This document shows positions 32,384 through 40,887 of a stretch of DNA of 64,000 bases, in pieces (position 1 is the stretch's first letter; each line of letters starts with the position of its first letter). The translations under genes were made by a program, and so were the position numbers. Below the pieces are notes generated by a model that was not told the DNA's origin, searched no databases, and saw nothing but the letters and a program-made list of their open reading frames with translations. Origin of the DNA: Variovorax sp. V213 (GTDB taxonomy: Bacteria > Pseudomonadota > Gammaproteobacteria > Burkholderiales > Burkholderiaceae_C). The stretch covers positions 248,001 through 312,000 of the forward strand of contig NZ_AP028665.1 of the NCBI RefSeq assembly GCF_041154455.1, written 5' to 3'.

Positions 32384-32932
32384 TTACTCTCGACGAACTG
32401 GCAATGCCATAGACAGATAGTCCACCTGGCGCCCGTCCATACGGAAGCAGTCTCGAATGAGTCCGGTCTCCGTAAACCCCGCTCGCTTATAAAGCCTGAC
32501 GGCCGCCCCGTTGGACGCGATTACTTGCAGGTCGATCCACTCCATCTGCTGATCGGCTTTCGCCCATTCGATTGCGACGTCTAGTAGGCGCTGTCCCATG
32601 CCCAAGTGTCGCCACTCGCGATGCACGCCCATCCCCAGCAGACACCGATGAACCATGTGAGGAGTCGGATGAGCCCTCAGGTCGACGTGGCCGACAAGCC
32701 TGTCCTTACCAGCCAAGGCGACCCAAGCCCGGCGCCATCCTGGAGTAGGAGGAACCACATCTAAGGCTCGGCGGAAGCCAACTGCTCTCTCGCCTGCAAA
32801 GTGGCAATCCGATCGAGCAATGGGCTGAAACAGAGGCTGCCCTTCGGCCCCGTTGTCGGAAATGTGATCGTTCAAGTACTCCGCGAATTCTGAGAAATCA
32901 CGTGTTTGAAGATCGATGATGCGGGGGGTCAT
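32384..32932 (-). CDS. GNAT-family N-acetyltransferase
   Basis: The 182-residue product has a GNAT fold: GKDRLVGHVDLRAHP (strands 2-3), LLGMGVHREWRHLGMGQRLL with the acetyl-CoA-binding Q/R-x-x-G-x-G/A loop (EWRHLGMGQ, where Met stands in the last glycine position), and IDLQVIASNGAAVRLYKRAGF near the end. It resembles RimI/PhnO-like enzymes acting on amines of proteins or small molecules. The ATG before TPRIIDLQT was chosen; longer in-frame extension overlaps the next gene and looks non-coding. Substrate unknown. It lies among unrelated small genes separated by dispersed repeats. Confidence 0.82.
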   Translation of the reverse strand: MTPRIIDLQTRDFSEFAEYLNDHISDNGAEGQPLFQPIARSDCHFAGERAVGFRRALDVVPPTPGWRRAWVALAGKDRLVGHVDLRAHPTPHMVHRCLLGMGVHREWRHLGMGQRLLDVAIEWAKADQQMEWIDLQVIASNGAAVRLYKRAGFTETGLIRDCFRMDGRQVDYLSMALPVRRE

Positions 32933-33080
32933 GGGGCGATTGTCTCGTGGACGACTGCTAATCCGAAGTCCGTTCCAGTCTAGGCCGGTCGTTGCTGCTC
33001 GATCCGCGACTGACCGGTAGTGGCCGCATTTTGCCCGACGTGGGGAGCGGCTGGCGCTGCTCCCTGATGCCGCCCCGCAC

Positions 33081-33506
33081 CTATCGAAGCTTTGCCTGAG
33101 CGATGCTGGCTCGGCCTTCATCGGACAGCATCGGCGCGAGACTCATCAATGCATGCCACTCGCCGTCCCCGAAATTTTCGACACTCTCGGATGGTGACAT
33201 GTTCGTCTCACGGCAGGCCTGCAGGGCTGTCAAGCCAATTGCAAGAAAAGCAGCCGTCATCGCGCGGCCCGCATTGCTGTTGGCCTCGTATAGCGTCGAA
33301 CGGAAAGGCAAATTCGCCTCGCCATCGATGTAGTCGCAAAGCAGACGAGGGGCGACGTGGTGCCCCTTCACCCATTCCCAAGAGAGCCTTAGCCCCTGCG
33401 CCGAGAGAACTCTGTCTTCGCCGGTCAGGTCGCTAGCGTCAAGGAACAGATCGGCAATCAAAAGCCCAAGAGCAAGATTCTCTGGAAGGGTGAAATTGCA
33501 ATCCAT
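33081..33506 (-). CDS. Protein of unknown function, 141 residues
   Basis: The product is mostly helical, acidic and soluble (LPENLALGLLIADLFLDASD, RAMTAAFLAIGLTALQACRE, EWHALMSLAPMLSDEGRASI). No catalytic motif is visible. Size, composition and its place among accessory genes recall immunity or cassette-type proteins, but I do not recognise the family. It is on the minus strand between the acetyltransferase and the membrane protein genes, with repeat copy B about 75 bases upstream of its start. Confidence 0.7.
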   Translation of the reverse strand: MDCNFTLPENLALGLLIADLFLDASDLTGEDRVLSAQGLRLSWEWVKGHHVAPRLLCDYIDGEANLPFRSTLYEANSNAGRAMTAAFLAIGLTALQACRETNMSPSESVENFGDGEWHALMSLAPMLSDEGRASIAQAKLR

Positions 33507-33582
33507 GGATAAATTCTTCTAGGAGCCTAGACCGAATGTCGGCTCTCGGCCGCATTGAGCCGACATGTCGAACAGCCACTTC

Positions 33583-33633
33583 TGGCCGACTGTAGACGAA
33601 GGATGTCGGCGGCGCAGGGCCCGTAGCGGCTGT
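33583..33633 (+). repeat. Dispersed intergenic repeat, copy B
   Basis: TGGCCGACTGTAG is followed 21 bases later by GGGCCCGTAGCGGCTGT. The block order and spacing match copies A and C. It lies between two minus-strand genes. Confidence 0.6.
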
Positions 33634-33684
33634 TTGCCTTGGCTCCGGAGCGGGCATCCGGCGACGGCAGGACATTAGGACGAA

Positions 33685-34047
33685 TCAGTCTTTTGATCTG
33701 CGCTGGAACAGCGGCGCCACACCACCGATAAACGGCAACAGAAAAATGGATGCCCAAGATGTTGTCTGCCCCACAGAAGTCACCCATAACAAGAAGACAA
33801 AAGTGGCTGCGCTGGCGACCCCAAGCAAAAGCGAGCAAGCGCGGAGCGGAAATCGCTTGGACAACGCTGCCCCAAGTCCAAAACCGACGACAAGTAGGAA
33901 GGTCGCAACAAAGGACAGAAGGCAAAGGATCTGGAATGCTCCGCTCTTGCCCCAGGCGTGCTCCACATGCTCCACGGAAAAAACCAAGAGGATGCTTGTC
34001 AACACGAACATGGCAAGACTACCAACTCCAAACCAAATCATTCCCAT
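33685..34047 (-). CDS. Small membrane protein with four predicted helices, unknown function
   Basis: The 120-residue product consists almost entirely of hydrophobic segments: IWFGVGSLAMFVLTSILLVF, AFQILCLLSFVATFLLVVGF, ACSLLLGVASAATFVFLLWV and ASIFLLPFIGGVAPLF, with a basic QRRSKD tail. No functional motif is seen. The ATG at 34047 was preferred; a GTG 18 bases earlier is also in frame. Repeat copy C lies about 50 bases upstream. It is one of the minus-strand accessory genes and could be an immunity or envelope protein, but this is speculation. Confidence 0.65.
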   Translation of the reverse strand: MGMIWFGVGSLAMFVLTSILLVFSVEHVEHAWGKSGAFQILCLLSFVATFLLVVGFGLGAALSKRFPLRACSLLLGVASAATFVFLLWVTSVGQTTSWASIFLLPFIGGVAPLFQRRSKD

Positions 34048-34096
34048 GCTTGATGCTTCGCCCACCTTTTAAAGGATCGATGCGAGTGTCTGTTTA

Positions 34097-34150
34097 TGGC
34101 GGACTGTAGCCGGTCGCAGCCTCTGAGCTTTGGGCCCGAAGCGGCTGTAC
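34097..34150 (+). repeat. Dispersed intergenic repeat, copy C
   Basis: TGGCGGACTGTAGCCGG is followed 15 bases later by GAGCTTTGGGCCCGAAGCGG and CTGTAC. This copy shares the GAGCTTTGGGCCC block with copy A and the GAAGC ending with copy E. A 7-bp hairpin (GTCCTTC/GAAGGAC) follows at 34167-34190. Confidence 0.6.
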
Positions 34151-34166
34151 GGTCTGCTCCGAAGCA

Positions 34167-34190
34167 GTCCTTCAGTGATGAGCGAAGGAC
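34167..34190. repeat. Short inverted repeat after copy C
   Basis: GTCCTTC (34167-34173) and GAAGGAC (34184-34190) pair perfectly around a 10-base loop. No T-tract follows on either strand. It lies between the convergently placed end of the SDR gene and the start of the membrane protein gene. Confidence 0.5.
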
Positions 34191-34230
34191 TAAACGCCGT
34201 GAACAAGCATCCCCCGCCGCCTTCCGAGAT

Positions 34231-34974
34231 TCAGGTGGCGTCAGCCAAGGCGATAGCGTCAGCCCCTGCCGCGAAGCGCAGCCGCTCGGATCGGTCGTTG
34301 GCAGCCTGCCAAACCACCTCCGCCACATCCCGCTCGGTGGTAACGGCCGCCGGTTGAGCAAAGGCCGCGAAGATCGGGCCCGCGAAGGGCATGTACGCCT
34401 CCGGGATAAGGCCCTGGATGCGCGCGGCGCCGTTCTCGGCAAAGCGGGTCGTGGGGGCATACCCCGGCTCGACGAGTTTGACGCGCACATCGAAGGCCGC
34501 GAGTTCCAGGGCCACCGAGCCGGTCAGGCCGGTGATGGCGGTCTTGCTGGCCGTGTACACGCCGGCCAGCGGCATGGCCGCCAGGGTGACGCTGGAGGTC
34601 ACGTTGACGATGACGCCCGAGCGGCGCTCCCGGAACTGCGGGATGACGGCCTGCATCATGGCCATGACGCCGAAGGTGTTGGTCTCGAACACCTCCCGCG
34701 TCAGCGCTATCGACGTCGCCTCGAAGGCGCCGACGACGCCGATGCCGGCGTTGTTGACGAGCACGTCGATGGGCCCGGCCGCCTCGATCGCCGCGGCAAC
34801 GCTTTCGGGCTGTGTCACGTCGAGTGCCAGCAGGCGCAGCCGGTCAGACGTTGGCAACAGGTCTTCCCGTGGCGTGCGCATGGTGGCGATGACCTTCCAG
34901 CCCTGGGCGAGGAAGTGGCGCGCTGTTTCCAGCCCATAGCCCGAAGAGCATCCGGTGATCAGTACGGTTTTCAT
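34231..34974 (-). CDS. Short-chain dehydrogenase/reductase
   Basis: The 247-residue product is a classical SDR: cofactor motif TGCSSGYG (residues 7-14), NNAGIG, catalytic Ser in VTSSVTL, and YTASK with Tyr and Lys, then PGYAPT. The Arg of MRTPRED after strand 2 suggests NADP(H) preference. The start is the ATG at 34974; upstream in-frame codons lie in the promoter region. It is divergent from an AraC-type regulator gene 115 bases away, a common pair in which the regulator controls the oxidoreductase. The substrate is unknown. Confidence 0.92.
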   Translation of the reverse strand: MKTVLITGCSSGYGLETARHFLAQGWKVIATMRTPREDLLPTSDRLRLLALDVTQPESVAAAIEAAGPIDVLVNNAGIGVVGAFEATSIALTREVFETNTFGVMAMMQAVIPQFRERRSGVIVNVTSSVTLAAMPLAGVYTASKTAITGLTGSVALELAAFDVRVKLVEPGYAPTTRFAENGAARIQGLIPEAYMPFAGPIFAAFAQPAAVTTERDVAEVVWQAANDRSERLRFAAGADAIALADAT

Positions 34975-35089
34975 GTGCAGTCCTTGTCGAATGATGAGAG
35001 AAGGCCTCACGATATCGACGCAATACAGGACTTGAAACCTGCAAGAATCCTTGCTTTTTTAGCCATCGTCCAATTCATGGCCCTTGCGC

Positions 35090-35998
35090 ATGAGTGATCC
35101 GCTCACTGAAGTCGTCCGGCTGCTGAAGCCGCGCGCCGTCTTTGCCAACCTCATCAGCGGCAAGGGCGACTGGGCAGTGCGCTATGCCGAATATGGCCAG
35201 CCCAGCTTCTGCATCATGTTGGAGGGCCACTGCTGCCTTGCCGTCGACGGGCACGAGCCAGTGACGCTCAGCGCCGGCGACTTCGTGCTGCTGCCGTCGA
35301 CCCCGCCCTTCACCCTCTCAAGCTTCGGCCCCGCCCCGACGGTTCACATCGACCCCAAGGTCGTGCCCGGTGGCGAGGGCGAACGGCGCCACGGCGACCT
35401 GGCGGGCGAGCCAGACATGCGTTCGCTCGGCGGAGCGTTCCTGTTCGACGGCGCAGACCCCGGGCTGCTCGCCTCCCTGCTGCCTCAGGTGGTCCATGTG
35501 AAGGGCTCGCAACGACTGGCACAGCTCGTGCGCATGGTGGGCGAGGAATACCAGGACCCGCAATCCGGCAAGGAACTCGTGCTGTCGCACCTGGTCGGCA
35601 TGCTGCTCATCGAAGCGATGCGCTGGACCACGGCAGGCGCCGCGCCACCCGGCCTGCTGCGCGGGTTGGGCGACACGCGCCTGGCACCGGCGCTCCAGCA
35701 GATGCATGCGGACGTGACGCGCGCCTGGACCGTGGCGCAACTGGCGGAAGTCGCCGCCTTGTCCCGTTCGGCCTTCTTCGACCGGTTCACGCGCACTGTC
35801 GGCACCCCGCCGATGGACTACCTGCTGCGCTGGCGCATGGAGATCGCCAAGAGCCTGCTGCGTCACGAACGCATGGCGGTCGCCGACGTGAGCGAGCGCG
35901 TGGGGTACGCCTCGACGAGCACCTTCAGCGTCGCGTTCTCCCGGCATGTCGGGCAATCGCCCAGCCGCTACGCACGGGACGGCCCGCCTGTCGCGTAA
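35090..35998 (+). CDS. AraC-family transcriptional regulator with cupin sensor domain
   Basis: The 302-residue product has an N-terminal cupin-type domain (YAEYGQPSFCIMLEGHCCLA, LSAGDFVLLPSTPPFTLSSF) typical of AraC_binding/Cupin_6 regulators. The C-terminal double helix-turn-helix reads WTVAQLAEVAALSRSAFFDR for the first helix pair and VADVSERVGYASTSTFSVAF for the second, ending GQSPSRYAR. The ATG at 35090 was chosen over an upstream TTG. It is divergent from the SDR gene and probably regulates it. Confidence 0.9.
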   Translation: MSDPLTEVVRLLKPRAVFANLISGKGDWAVRYAEYGQPSFCIMLEGHCCLAVDGHEPVTLSAGDFVLLPSTPPFTLSSFGPAPTVHIDPKVVPGGEGERRHGDLAGEPDMRSLGGAFLFDGADPGLLASLLPQVVHVKGSQRLAQLVRMVGEEYQDPQSGKELVLSHLVGMLLIEAMRWTTAGAAPPGLLRGLGDTRLAPALQQMHADVTRAWTVAQLAEVAALSRSAFFDRFTRTVGTPPMDYLLRWRMEIAKSLLRHERMAVADVSERVGYASTSTFSVAFSRHVGQSPSRYARDGPPVA

Positions 35999-36122
35999 GT
36001 TGCAACATTGGTCACGACGCCCATCCGCCGCGATGAGGGGAAGTCGTTGTTTCAAGCGCGCTTTAGCTCGTGCTGATGAATCTTGGTTCCGAGCAGAGGA
36101 TGCTTCACCCAAACGTCGGGTT

Positions 36123-36180
36123 TTGGCCCGACTGTAGCCGGACGGGCTGTCGGTGCAAAGGGCTCACTGCAGACATCTGC
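36123..36180 (+). repeat. Dispersed intergenic repeat, copy D
   Basis: TTGGCCCGACTGTAGCCGG shares the first block with copies A-C; the second block is diverged (AAAGGGCTCACTGC). It is in the gap between the convergent AraC and MFS genes, where no gene was found. Confidence 0.5.
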
Positions 36181-36251
36181 GCGCCTCCAAAGCAGTCGGT
36201 TGCACCAGCAATGCTGGGGCCGAAAAGAGCGCGCTCGCCTCCCGGTACCGA

Positions 36252-37694
36252 TCACGCGGCGCGAGCCCTTGCGGGGCTTCTGAGCAAGCTGGCCACACTC
36301 CCGGCCAACGCGGCCAAAGCCGCCATCGCCAGGCCCCAGTGCACCGCGCTGTGCGGCGACAGCAGCGCGAACACCAGGCTCATCAACAGGCTGCCGAGCG
36401 TCAACCCCGTGAGTCGGGCGGTGCCTTGCGCGCCACCGGCGGCGCCGCTGCGCTCCTTGGGTGCCGAGAGCAGCATGTTCTGGTTGTTCGGCGTCTGAAA
36501 GAAGCCGAAGCCCAGGCCGGCGAGGCTCGTGAACACAGCGATCGGTAAAGCCGGGTTGCCGTGCGGCGGCCACAGGGCACACAGGGCCAGACCGCTCGCG
36601 AAGCACGCACTTCCGGCCGCGCAGAGCCAGGCGGTCGGCACGCGCTGGGCCAGGCGTGCCGACAGCGGTGCGGCCAGCATCACCGCCAGGGGCCAGGGAG
36701 TCATCAGGAGGCCGGCGGTCACTGCGCTCTGGCCGAGTTCGTGCTGGATGTAGAACGGCAGCACCACAAGGGCCGCCATCTGGCCGGTGAAGCAACACAC
36801 GGAGGCAATGACCGACACCCGAAAGGAATGCAGGCGCAGCAGGTCGAGCGGGATCAACGGCGCCGCCTTTGGCATCTCACGCCGTACCAGCAGGACCATG
36901 CAAACGGCCGACAACGCGAGCAACGCGCTGCCGTGCAACGGATGCACCACCAGCCGGTCACTCCCCAGCACGAAAGAGGCGAACATGACCGCATTGAGCG
37001 CGATGCTCCAGACGTCGATGCGGTGCACCGAGCGCGCCGGGCTCGGCAACCCTGCGCAGGCGGCGAGCACGAGGAGGCCGATCGGCAGATTCACCGCAAA
37101 GAGCCACGGCCAACTTGCCGCAGAGAGTATGAAAGCGCCAAGGGTGGGACCCGACGCTGAAGCGGCAGCGACGGCGAGCGCGTTCCAGGCGATCGAGCGC
37201 GCCAGCAATCGACGCGGATAAGTGAAGCGCAACAACGCCAGTCCAAGGGGCATCACGGCCGCACTGCCCAGGCCCTGAAGGCACCGCGCGGCCACGAGCC
37301 ATGGCAGCGACGGGGCCAACGCGCACAACACCGACGCCGCAGTGAAGAGCGCGACGCCGCCGGCGAAAACGCGCCGATACCCGAACCGCTCCCCGACAGC
37401 AGAAGCCGGCAACAGGAACATGACCACGGCCAGTTGATAGGCGGTGATGATCCAGATGGCATCGGCGGGTGTCGCCTGCAATTGCTGGGCGATGCCTGGC
37501 AGCGCGATGTTGGCGATTGCGCCATCGAGCACCACGAGCATGCCCGCGCCCAGGATCGCGGCGACGGCTGCGTAGCGCCGCGGTCGAGGCAGACCATCGG
37601 CGTCATGCACTACGTTCACGTCGTTCACCTCTTGGGTTTCGACGGTGCGGGCAATGGTGGAAGAAGAGTTCGGTCGAAGCGTAGATGACAACAT
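36252..37694 (-). CDS. MFS drug:proton antiporter, 14-TM (DHA2) type
   Basis: The 480-residue product carries about 14 hydrophobic helices. Motif A-like GERFGYRRVFAGG, motif C region (ALAVAAASASGPTLGAF) and the TM1 motif D (LDGAIANIALPGI) are all characteristic of the EmrB/QacA DHA2 group. The start at 37694 gives a cytoplasmic leader of about 50 residues; later Met or Val starts are possible. It is divergent from a LysR-type regulator gene. By family it exports toxic organic cations or drugs; no adaptor gene is present. Confidence 0.9.
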   Translation of the reverse strand: MLSSTLRPNSSSTIARTVETQEVNDVNVVHDADGLPRPRRYAAVAAILGAGMLVVLDGAIANIALPGIAQQLQATPADAIWIITAYQLAVVMFLLPASAVGERFGYRRVFAGGVALFTAASVLCALAPSLPWLVAARCLQGLGSAAVMPLGLALLRFTYPRRLLARSIAWNALAVAAASASGPTLGAFILSAASWPWLFAVNLPIGLLVLAACAGLPSPARSVHRIDVWSIALNAVMFASFVLGSDRLVVHPLHGSALLALSAVCMVLLVRREMPKAAPLIPLDLLRLHSFRVSVIASVCCFTGQMAALVVLPFYIQHELGQSAVTAGLLMTPWPLAVMLAAPLSARLAQRVPTAWLCAAGSACFASGLALCALWPPHGNPALPIAVFTSLAGLGFGFFQTPNNQNMLLSAPKERSGAAGGAQGTARLTGLTLGSLLMSLVFALLSPHSAVHWGLAMAALAALAGSVASLLRSPARARAA

Positions 37695-37835
37695 GATTGG
37701 ACGACTGGAAGAGGCACGCTCTATCGCGCCAAGCCAGCTTAGGACTGCGCGCACGGCTTGCACAGCGCGTGGCGCTCAGCTTGTCCCTGCACCCGGCGCC
37801 TGTCGAAATCCTCGCAGCCATGCTAGGTTTCGGGC

Positions 37836-38762
37836 ATGCCGACAAATGCCGACCTGAACCTGCTGTTTGCGTTGAACGCGCTTCTTTCCGAGGGCAGCGT
37901 CGCGAAAGCTGCCGAGCGCCTGGGCCTGAGCGAGTCGGCGATGAGCCGGGCGCTCGCGCGGTTGCGGGAATCAACCGGGGACCAGCTCCTCGTGCGCGCG
38001 GGTCGCGCCATGGTGCTCACGCCGCATGCGCTGGCACTGCGCGACCGCGTCAGGGAGCTGGTGCAGGAATCGCGCGCGGTGCTTCAGCCCGCCGGCACGA
38101 GCATGGACCCCCGCGCGCTCCAGCACTTGTTCACCATACGGGCCAACGACGGCTTCATCGAGGCCTTCGCGCATCAGCTGGTGGCTCGCGCCGCGCACGA
38201 AGCGCCCGGCGTTCGCCTGCGTTTCGCGCCCAAGCCCGACAAGGACGTTCGCCCACTGCGGGAGGGATTGCTCGATCTGGATGTCGGCGTTCTCGGCGAG
38301 TCGGGCCCGGAGGTACGCGTTCAGGCGCTCTATCGCGACCGATTCATCGCGGTAGTGCGCCAGGGCCATCCCCTGCTCGCCGAACCCGAGATCACCGCCG
38401 AGCGCTACGCTGCCTGCGACCACGTGGTCACTTCACGCCATGGCCGGACTGTGGGACCGGTGGACGACGCGCTCGCAGCGATGGGCCTGGTGCGCAATAC
38501 CGCAGTCGTGGTGCCCAGCTTCAGCACCGCCTTGTCGATAGCGGCCGCGACTGAGTTAGTTGCATTGATACCGTCATCGTACTTTGAACACCTGAGGGCG
38601 CGGGGCACGCTGCGCTCGTTCCCGCTGCCGCTGCCTACGGAGCAGATCACCGTGTCGCAGATGTGGCATCCGCGTCTTGATCGGGATCCTGCGCATCGAT
38701 GGCTGCGCGGGGTGGTGCTGGAGGTTTGCCGGCCGCTGAATGAGCAGACAAGCGCGCCGTGA
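37836..38762 (+). CDS. LysR-family transcriptional regulator
   Basis: The 308-residue product has a LysR winged helix at residues 5-65 (LNLLFALNALLSEGSVAKAA, GLSESAMSRALARLRESTGD, LVRAGRAMVLTPHA) and a periplasmic-binding-protein-like effector domain beginning at about residue 95 (FTIRANDGFIEAF). Divergent arrangement with the MFS exporter gene, 141 bases apart, suggests that it controls the exporter. The inducer is unknown. Confidence 0.92.
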   Translation: MPTNADLNLLFALNALLSEGSVAKAAERLGLSESAMSRALARLRESTGDQLLVRAGRAMVLTPHALALRDRVRELVQESRAVLQPAGTSMDPRALQHLFTIRANDGFIEAFAHQLVARAAHEAPGVRLRFAPKPDKDVRPLREGLLDLDVGVLGESGPEVRVQALYRDRFIAVVRQGHPLLAEPEITAERYAACDHVVTSRHGRTVGPVDDALAAMGLVRNTAVVVPSFSTALSIAAATELVALIPSSYFEHLRARGTLRSFPLPLPTEQITVSQMWHPRLDRDPAHRWLRGVVLEVCRPLNEQTSAP

Positions 38763-38825
38763 CTGCGTTCAAGCATCGACCTTGAACGTCGGCTTCGCCG
38801 TCGAATCCAGCTACGGAAGCCTCGC

Positions 38826-38909
38826 TCATGGCAACTTCTTTGGCATCGCGAAGATGATCGCGACTACCACCAAGACTATTAGCCAGTGCCACAAGCGGAG
38901 CGTGGCCAT
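38826..38909 (-). CDS. 27-residue TatA-like micro-protein or remnant
   Basis: The product starts ATLRLWHWLIVLVVVAIIF and ends AMPKKLP. The LWHWLIVLVVV and following KKLP closely recall the membrane segment and hinge of TatA/TatE (usual form xxWHWLIVLVVVxLxFGTKKL), but the stop codon falls where the amphipathic helix should begin. A strong ribosome site (GGAAGGAAAG) stands just before the ATG. It could be a true single-span micro-protein or the truncated head of a TatA gene. Downstream frames do not continue the TatA sequence. It lies in an otherwise gene-free stretch. Confidence 0.5.
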   Translation of the reverse strand: MATLRLWHWLIVLVVVAIIFAMPKKLP

Positions 38910-39358
38910 GCTTTCCTTCCAGCAACGGATCGACTGATCGTCATCAGTAGCCCCTATCCCCAGCCGGGCCTCGTCAATGCCCGGTTGTGGCTGGCAATCG
39001 CCTTTAGCCCAAGGCCCCATCCGTCCCGGGTTCTGCATCACCGACAAAACCAGACAACCCCTCGGCGAAGGTCAGCCAATCAAATGGACTGTAGATCAGC
39101 ATCTGCCGCAGCTCCGGGCTCGCAAGAACGTACACGGCAGCAGGATCTGCTTGTAGCGGCCTGCACAACCGCAGCCTGCTTTGTGCAAGACCCTCATTGC
39201 AGCACCGGCGCGAGGGGCACGCGGCCTAAACTTTTGGACATCCACAGGCCCGCCCTCAGCCCCCTCATGACGCACCCCACCGCACTACCAAGCATCCGCG
39301 CCGCGCTTTCATGGATGGCGATGAACAACCCTGACGTCGTTTCCGAAAGGCCGGCTCC
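38910..39358. other. Intergenic region upstream of the aldehyde dehydrogenase
   Basis: No convincing gene is seen in this 449-base stretch. ATGGACTGTAG at 39083-39093 recalls the first block of the dispersed repeat, without the rest. The aldehyde dehydrogenase start is preceded by GAAAGG at about 10 bases. Confidence 0.4.
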
Positions 39359-40840
39359 ATGAACTCCTCGATCGTCGAGCACCTCAGGCGCGCCGGCCGC
39401 CTGGATCGCATATTTGTTGGCGGCGAGTGGGTCCTGCCCGAAACGCAGGCTCGCAGCGCCGTCGTCGACCCATCGACCGAGGAGCCCGTCGCGGAGATCG
39501 CGCTGGGCAGTGCAGGAGATGTCGCTGCAGCCGTGGCTGCGGCGCAGCGCGCATTCGCGGCCTGGTCCGTGAGTTCCGCCCAGAGCAGGGCCCTGCTTCT
39601 CGATCGTGTCCACGCCCTGATCCTCGAGCGCGCAGAACTGTTTGCCCAGGCGATCTCGCTGGAGATGGGCGCGGCCATCGGCTTCGCGCGCCTCACGCAG
39701 GTGCCGTCTGCAGCGGAGCACATTCGCGTGGCCCGCGACAATGCGCGCAGTTATGCGTTCGTCACCCATCGGGGCGACATGGCCATCATGCGCGAGGCCA
39801 TCGGCGTGTGCGGCCTGATCACGCCGTGGAACTGGCCGCTCTACCAGATCACAGCCAAGGTCGGAGCCGCCCTGGCCGCGGGATGTACCGTCGTCTTGAA
39901 ACCCAGCGAGCTGTCGCCCCTGAGCGCCCTGCTCTTTGCCGAAGTGATGCACGACGCCGGCATTCCGCCGGGTGTGTTCAATCTGGTGAATGGCAGCGGA
40001 CCGGAGGTCGGCGCTGCCTTGGCGGAGCATCCGGACGTGGACATGATCTCGTTCACCGGTTCGACGAGGGCCGGCGTCCTGGTTGCCCAGGCGGCGGCCC
40101 CAACGGTGAAGCGCGTGGCGCAGGAACTCGGCGGGAAATCTCCCAACCTCGTCCTGCCGGATGCGGACCTCGCGCGCGCCGTACCGGCAGGCGTGGCGGC
40201 CGGCTTCCGCAACGTCGGCCAATCCTGCAGCGCGCCGACTCGCATGATCGTGCCCCGCGCGCGCCTCCAGGAGGTCGAACGGATCGCGCTCGAAGCGGCA
40301 TCCAGCATCGTCGTGGGCGATCCACGTTCGCAGCAGACCACGCATGGCCCGGTGGCGAATCGCGCCCAGTTCAATCGGGTGCAGGAAATGATCGGCATCG
40401 GAATCGCCGAAGGCGCGCGGCTCATTTGTGGCGGCCTCGGCCGGCCAGAGGGCTTGAGCCGCGGCTTCTACTGCCGTCCGACCATCTTCACCGCGGTGCA
40501 TTCTCAAATGCATATCGCGCAGGAGGAGATCTTCGGGCCGGTGCTCGCGCTGATCCCCTATGACAGCGTGGACGAGGCGGTGGAGATCGCCAACGACACC
40601 GTCTACGGCCTGGGCGCCCACGTGCAAGGGCAGGACCTCGGCGCGGCGCGCGCCGTGGCAATGCGCATCCGCTCCGGGCAGGTGCACATCAACTATCCGG
40701 CCTGGAACCCGCATGCCCCCTTCGGTGGCTACAAGCGGTCGGGAAACGGCCGCGAATACGGAATCGAAGGTCTCGAGGAGTACCTGGAAACCAAGGCCAT
40801 TCTTGGCTTCCAGGATGCCTCGGCATCCAGTACCGACTGA
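39359..40840 (+). CDS. NAD(P)-dependent aldehyde dehydrogenase
   Basis: The 493-residue product is a full-length ALDH. TPWNWPLYQI (cofactor and oxyanion Asn), SFTGSTRAG, the general base Glu256 in AQELGGKSP and the catalytic Cys290 in VGQSCSAPTRM are present, as is the EEIFGPVLA motif. It leads a three-gene set with a double-cupin protein and a FAD-dependent amine oxidase-like protein. The aldehyde made by the oxidase is the likely substrate, as in the gamma-glutamyl-putrescine pathway, but the actual amine is unknown. Confidence 0.92.
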   Translation: MNSSIVEHLRRAGRLDRIFVGGEWVLPETQARSAVVDPSTEEPVAEIALGSAGDVAAAVAAAQRAFAAWSVSSAQSRALLLDRVHALILERAELFAQAISLEMGAAIGFARLTQVPSAAEHIRVARDNARSYAFVTHRGDMAIMREAIGVCGLITPWNWPLYQITAKVGAALAAGCTVVLKPSELSPLSALLFAEVMHDAGIPPGVFNLVNGSGPEVGAALAEHPDVDMISFTGSTRAGVLVAQAAAPTVKRVAQELGGKSPNLVLPDADLARAVPAGVAAGFRNVGQSCSAPTRMIVPRARLQEVERIALEAASSIVVGDPRSQQTTHGPVANRAQFNRVQEMIGIGIAEGARLICGGLGRPEGLSRGFYCRPTIFTAVHSQMHIAQEEIFGPVLALIPYDSVDEAVEIANDTVYGLGAHVQGQDLGAARAVAMRIRSGQVHINYPAWNPHAPFGGYKRSGNGREYGIEGLEEYLETKAILGFQDASASSTD

Positions 40841-40887
40841 ACTGACAGGCTTTCAGTGAAGACATCGCGCAACGCGCAGGAGCAATC

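Noticed and set aside
29714..34190. Integron gene-cassette array in the run of minus-strand genes
   Set aside because: No integron integrase is present, the intergenic repeats do not show attC-like RYYYAAC/GTTRRRY ends in the right orientation, and the kinase and hydrolase genes are only 3 bases apart.
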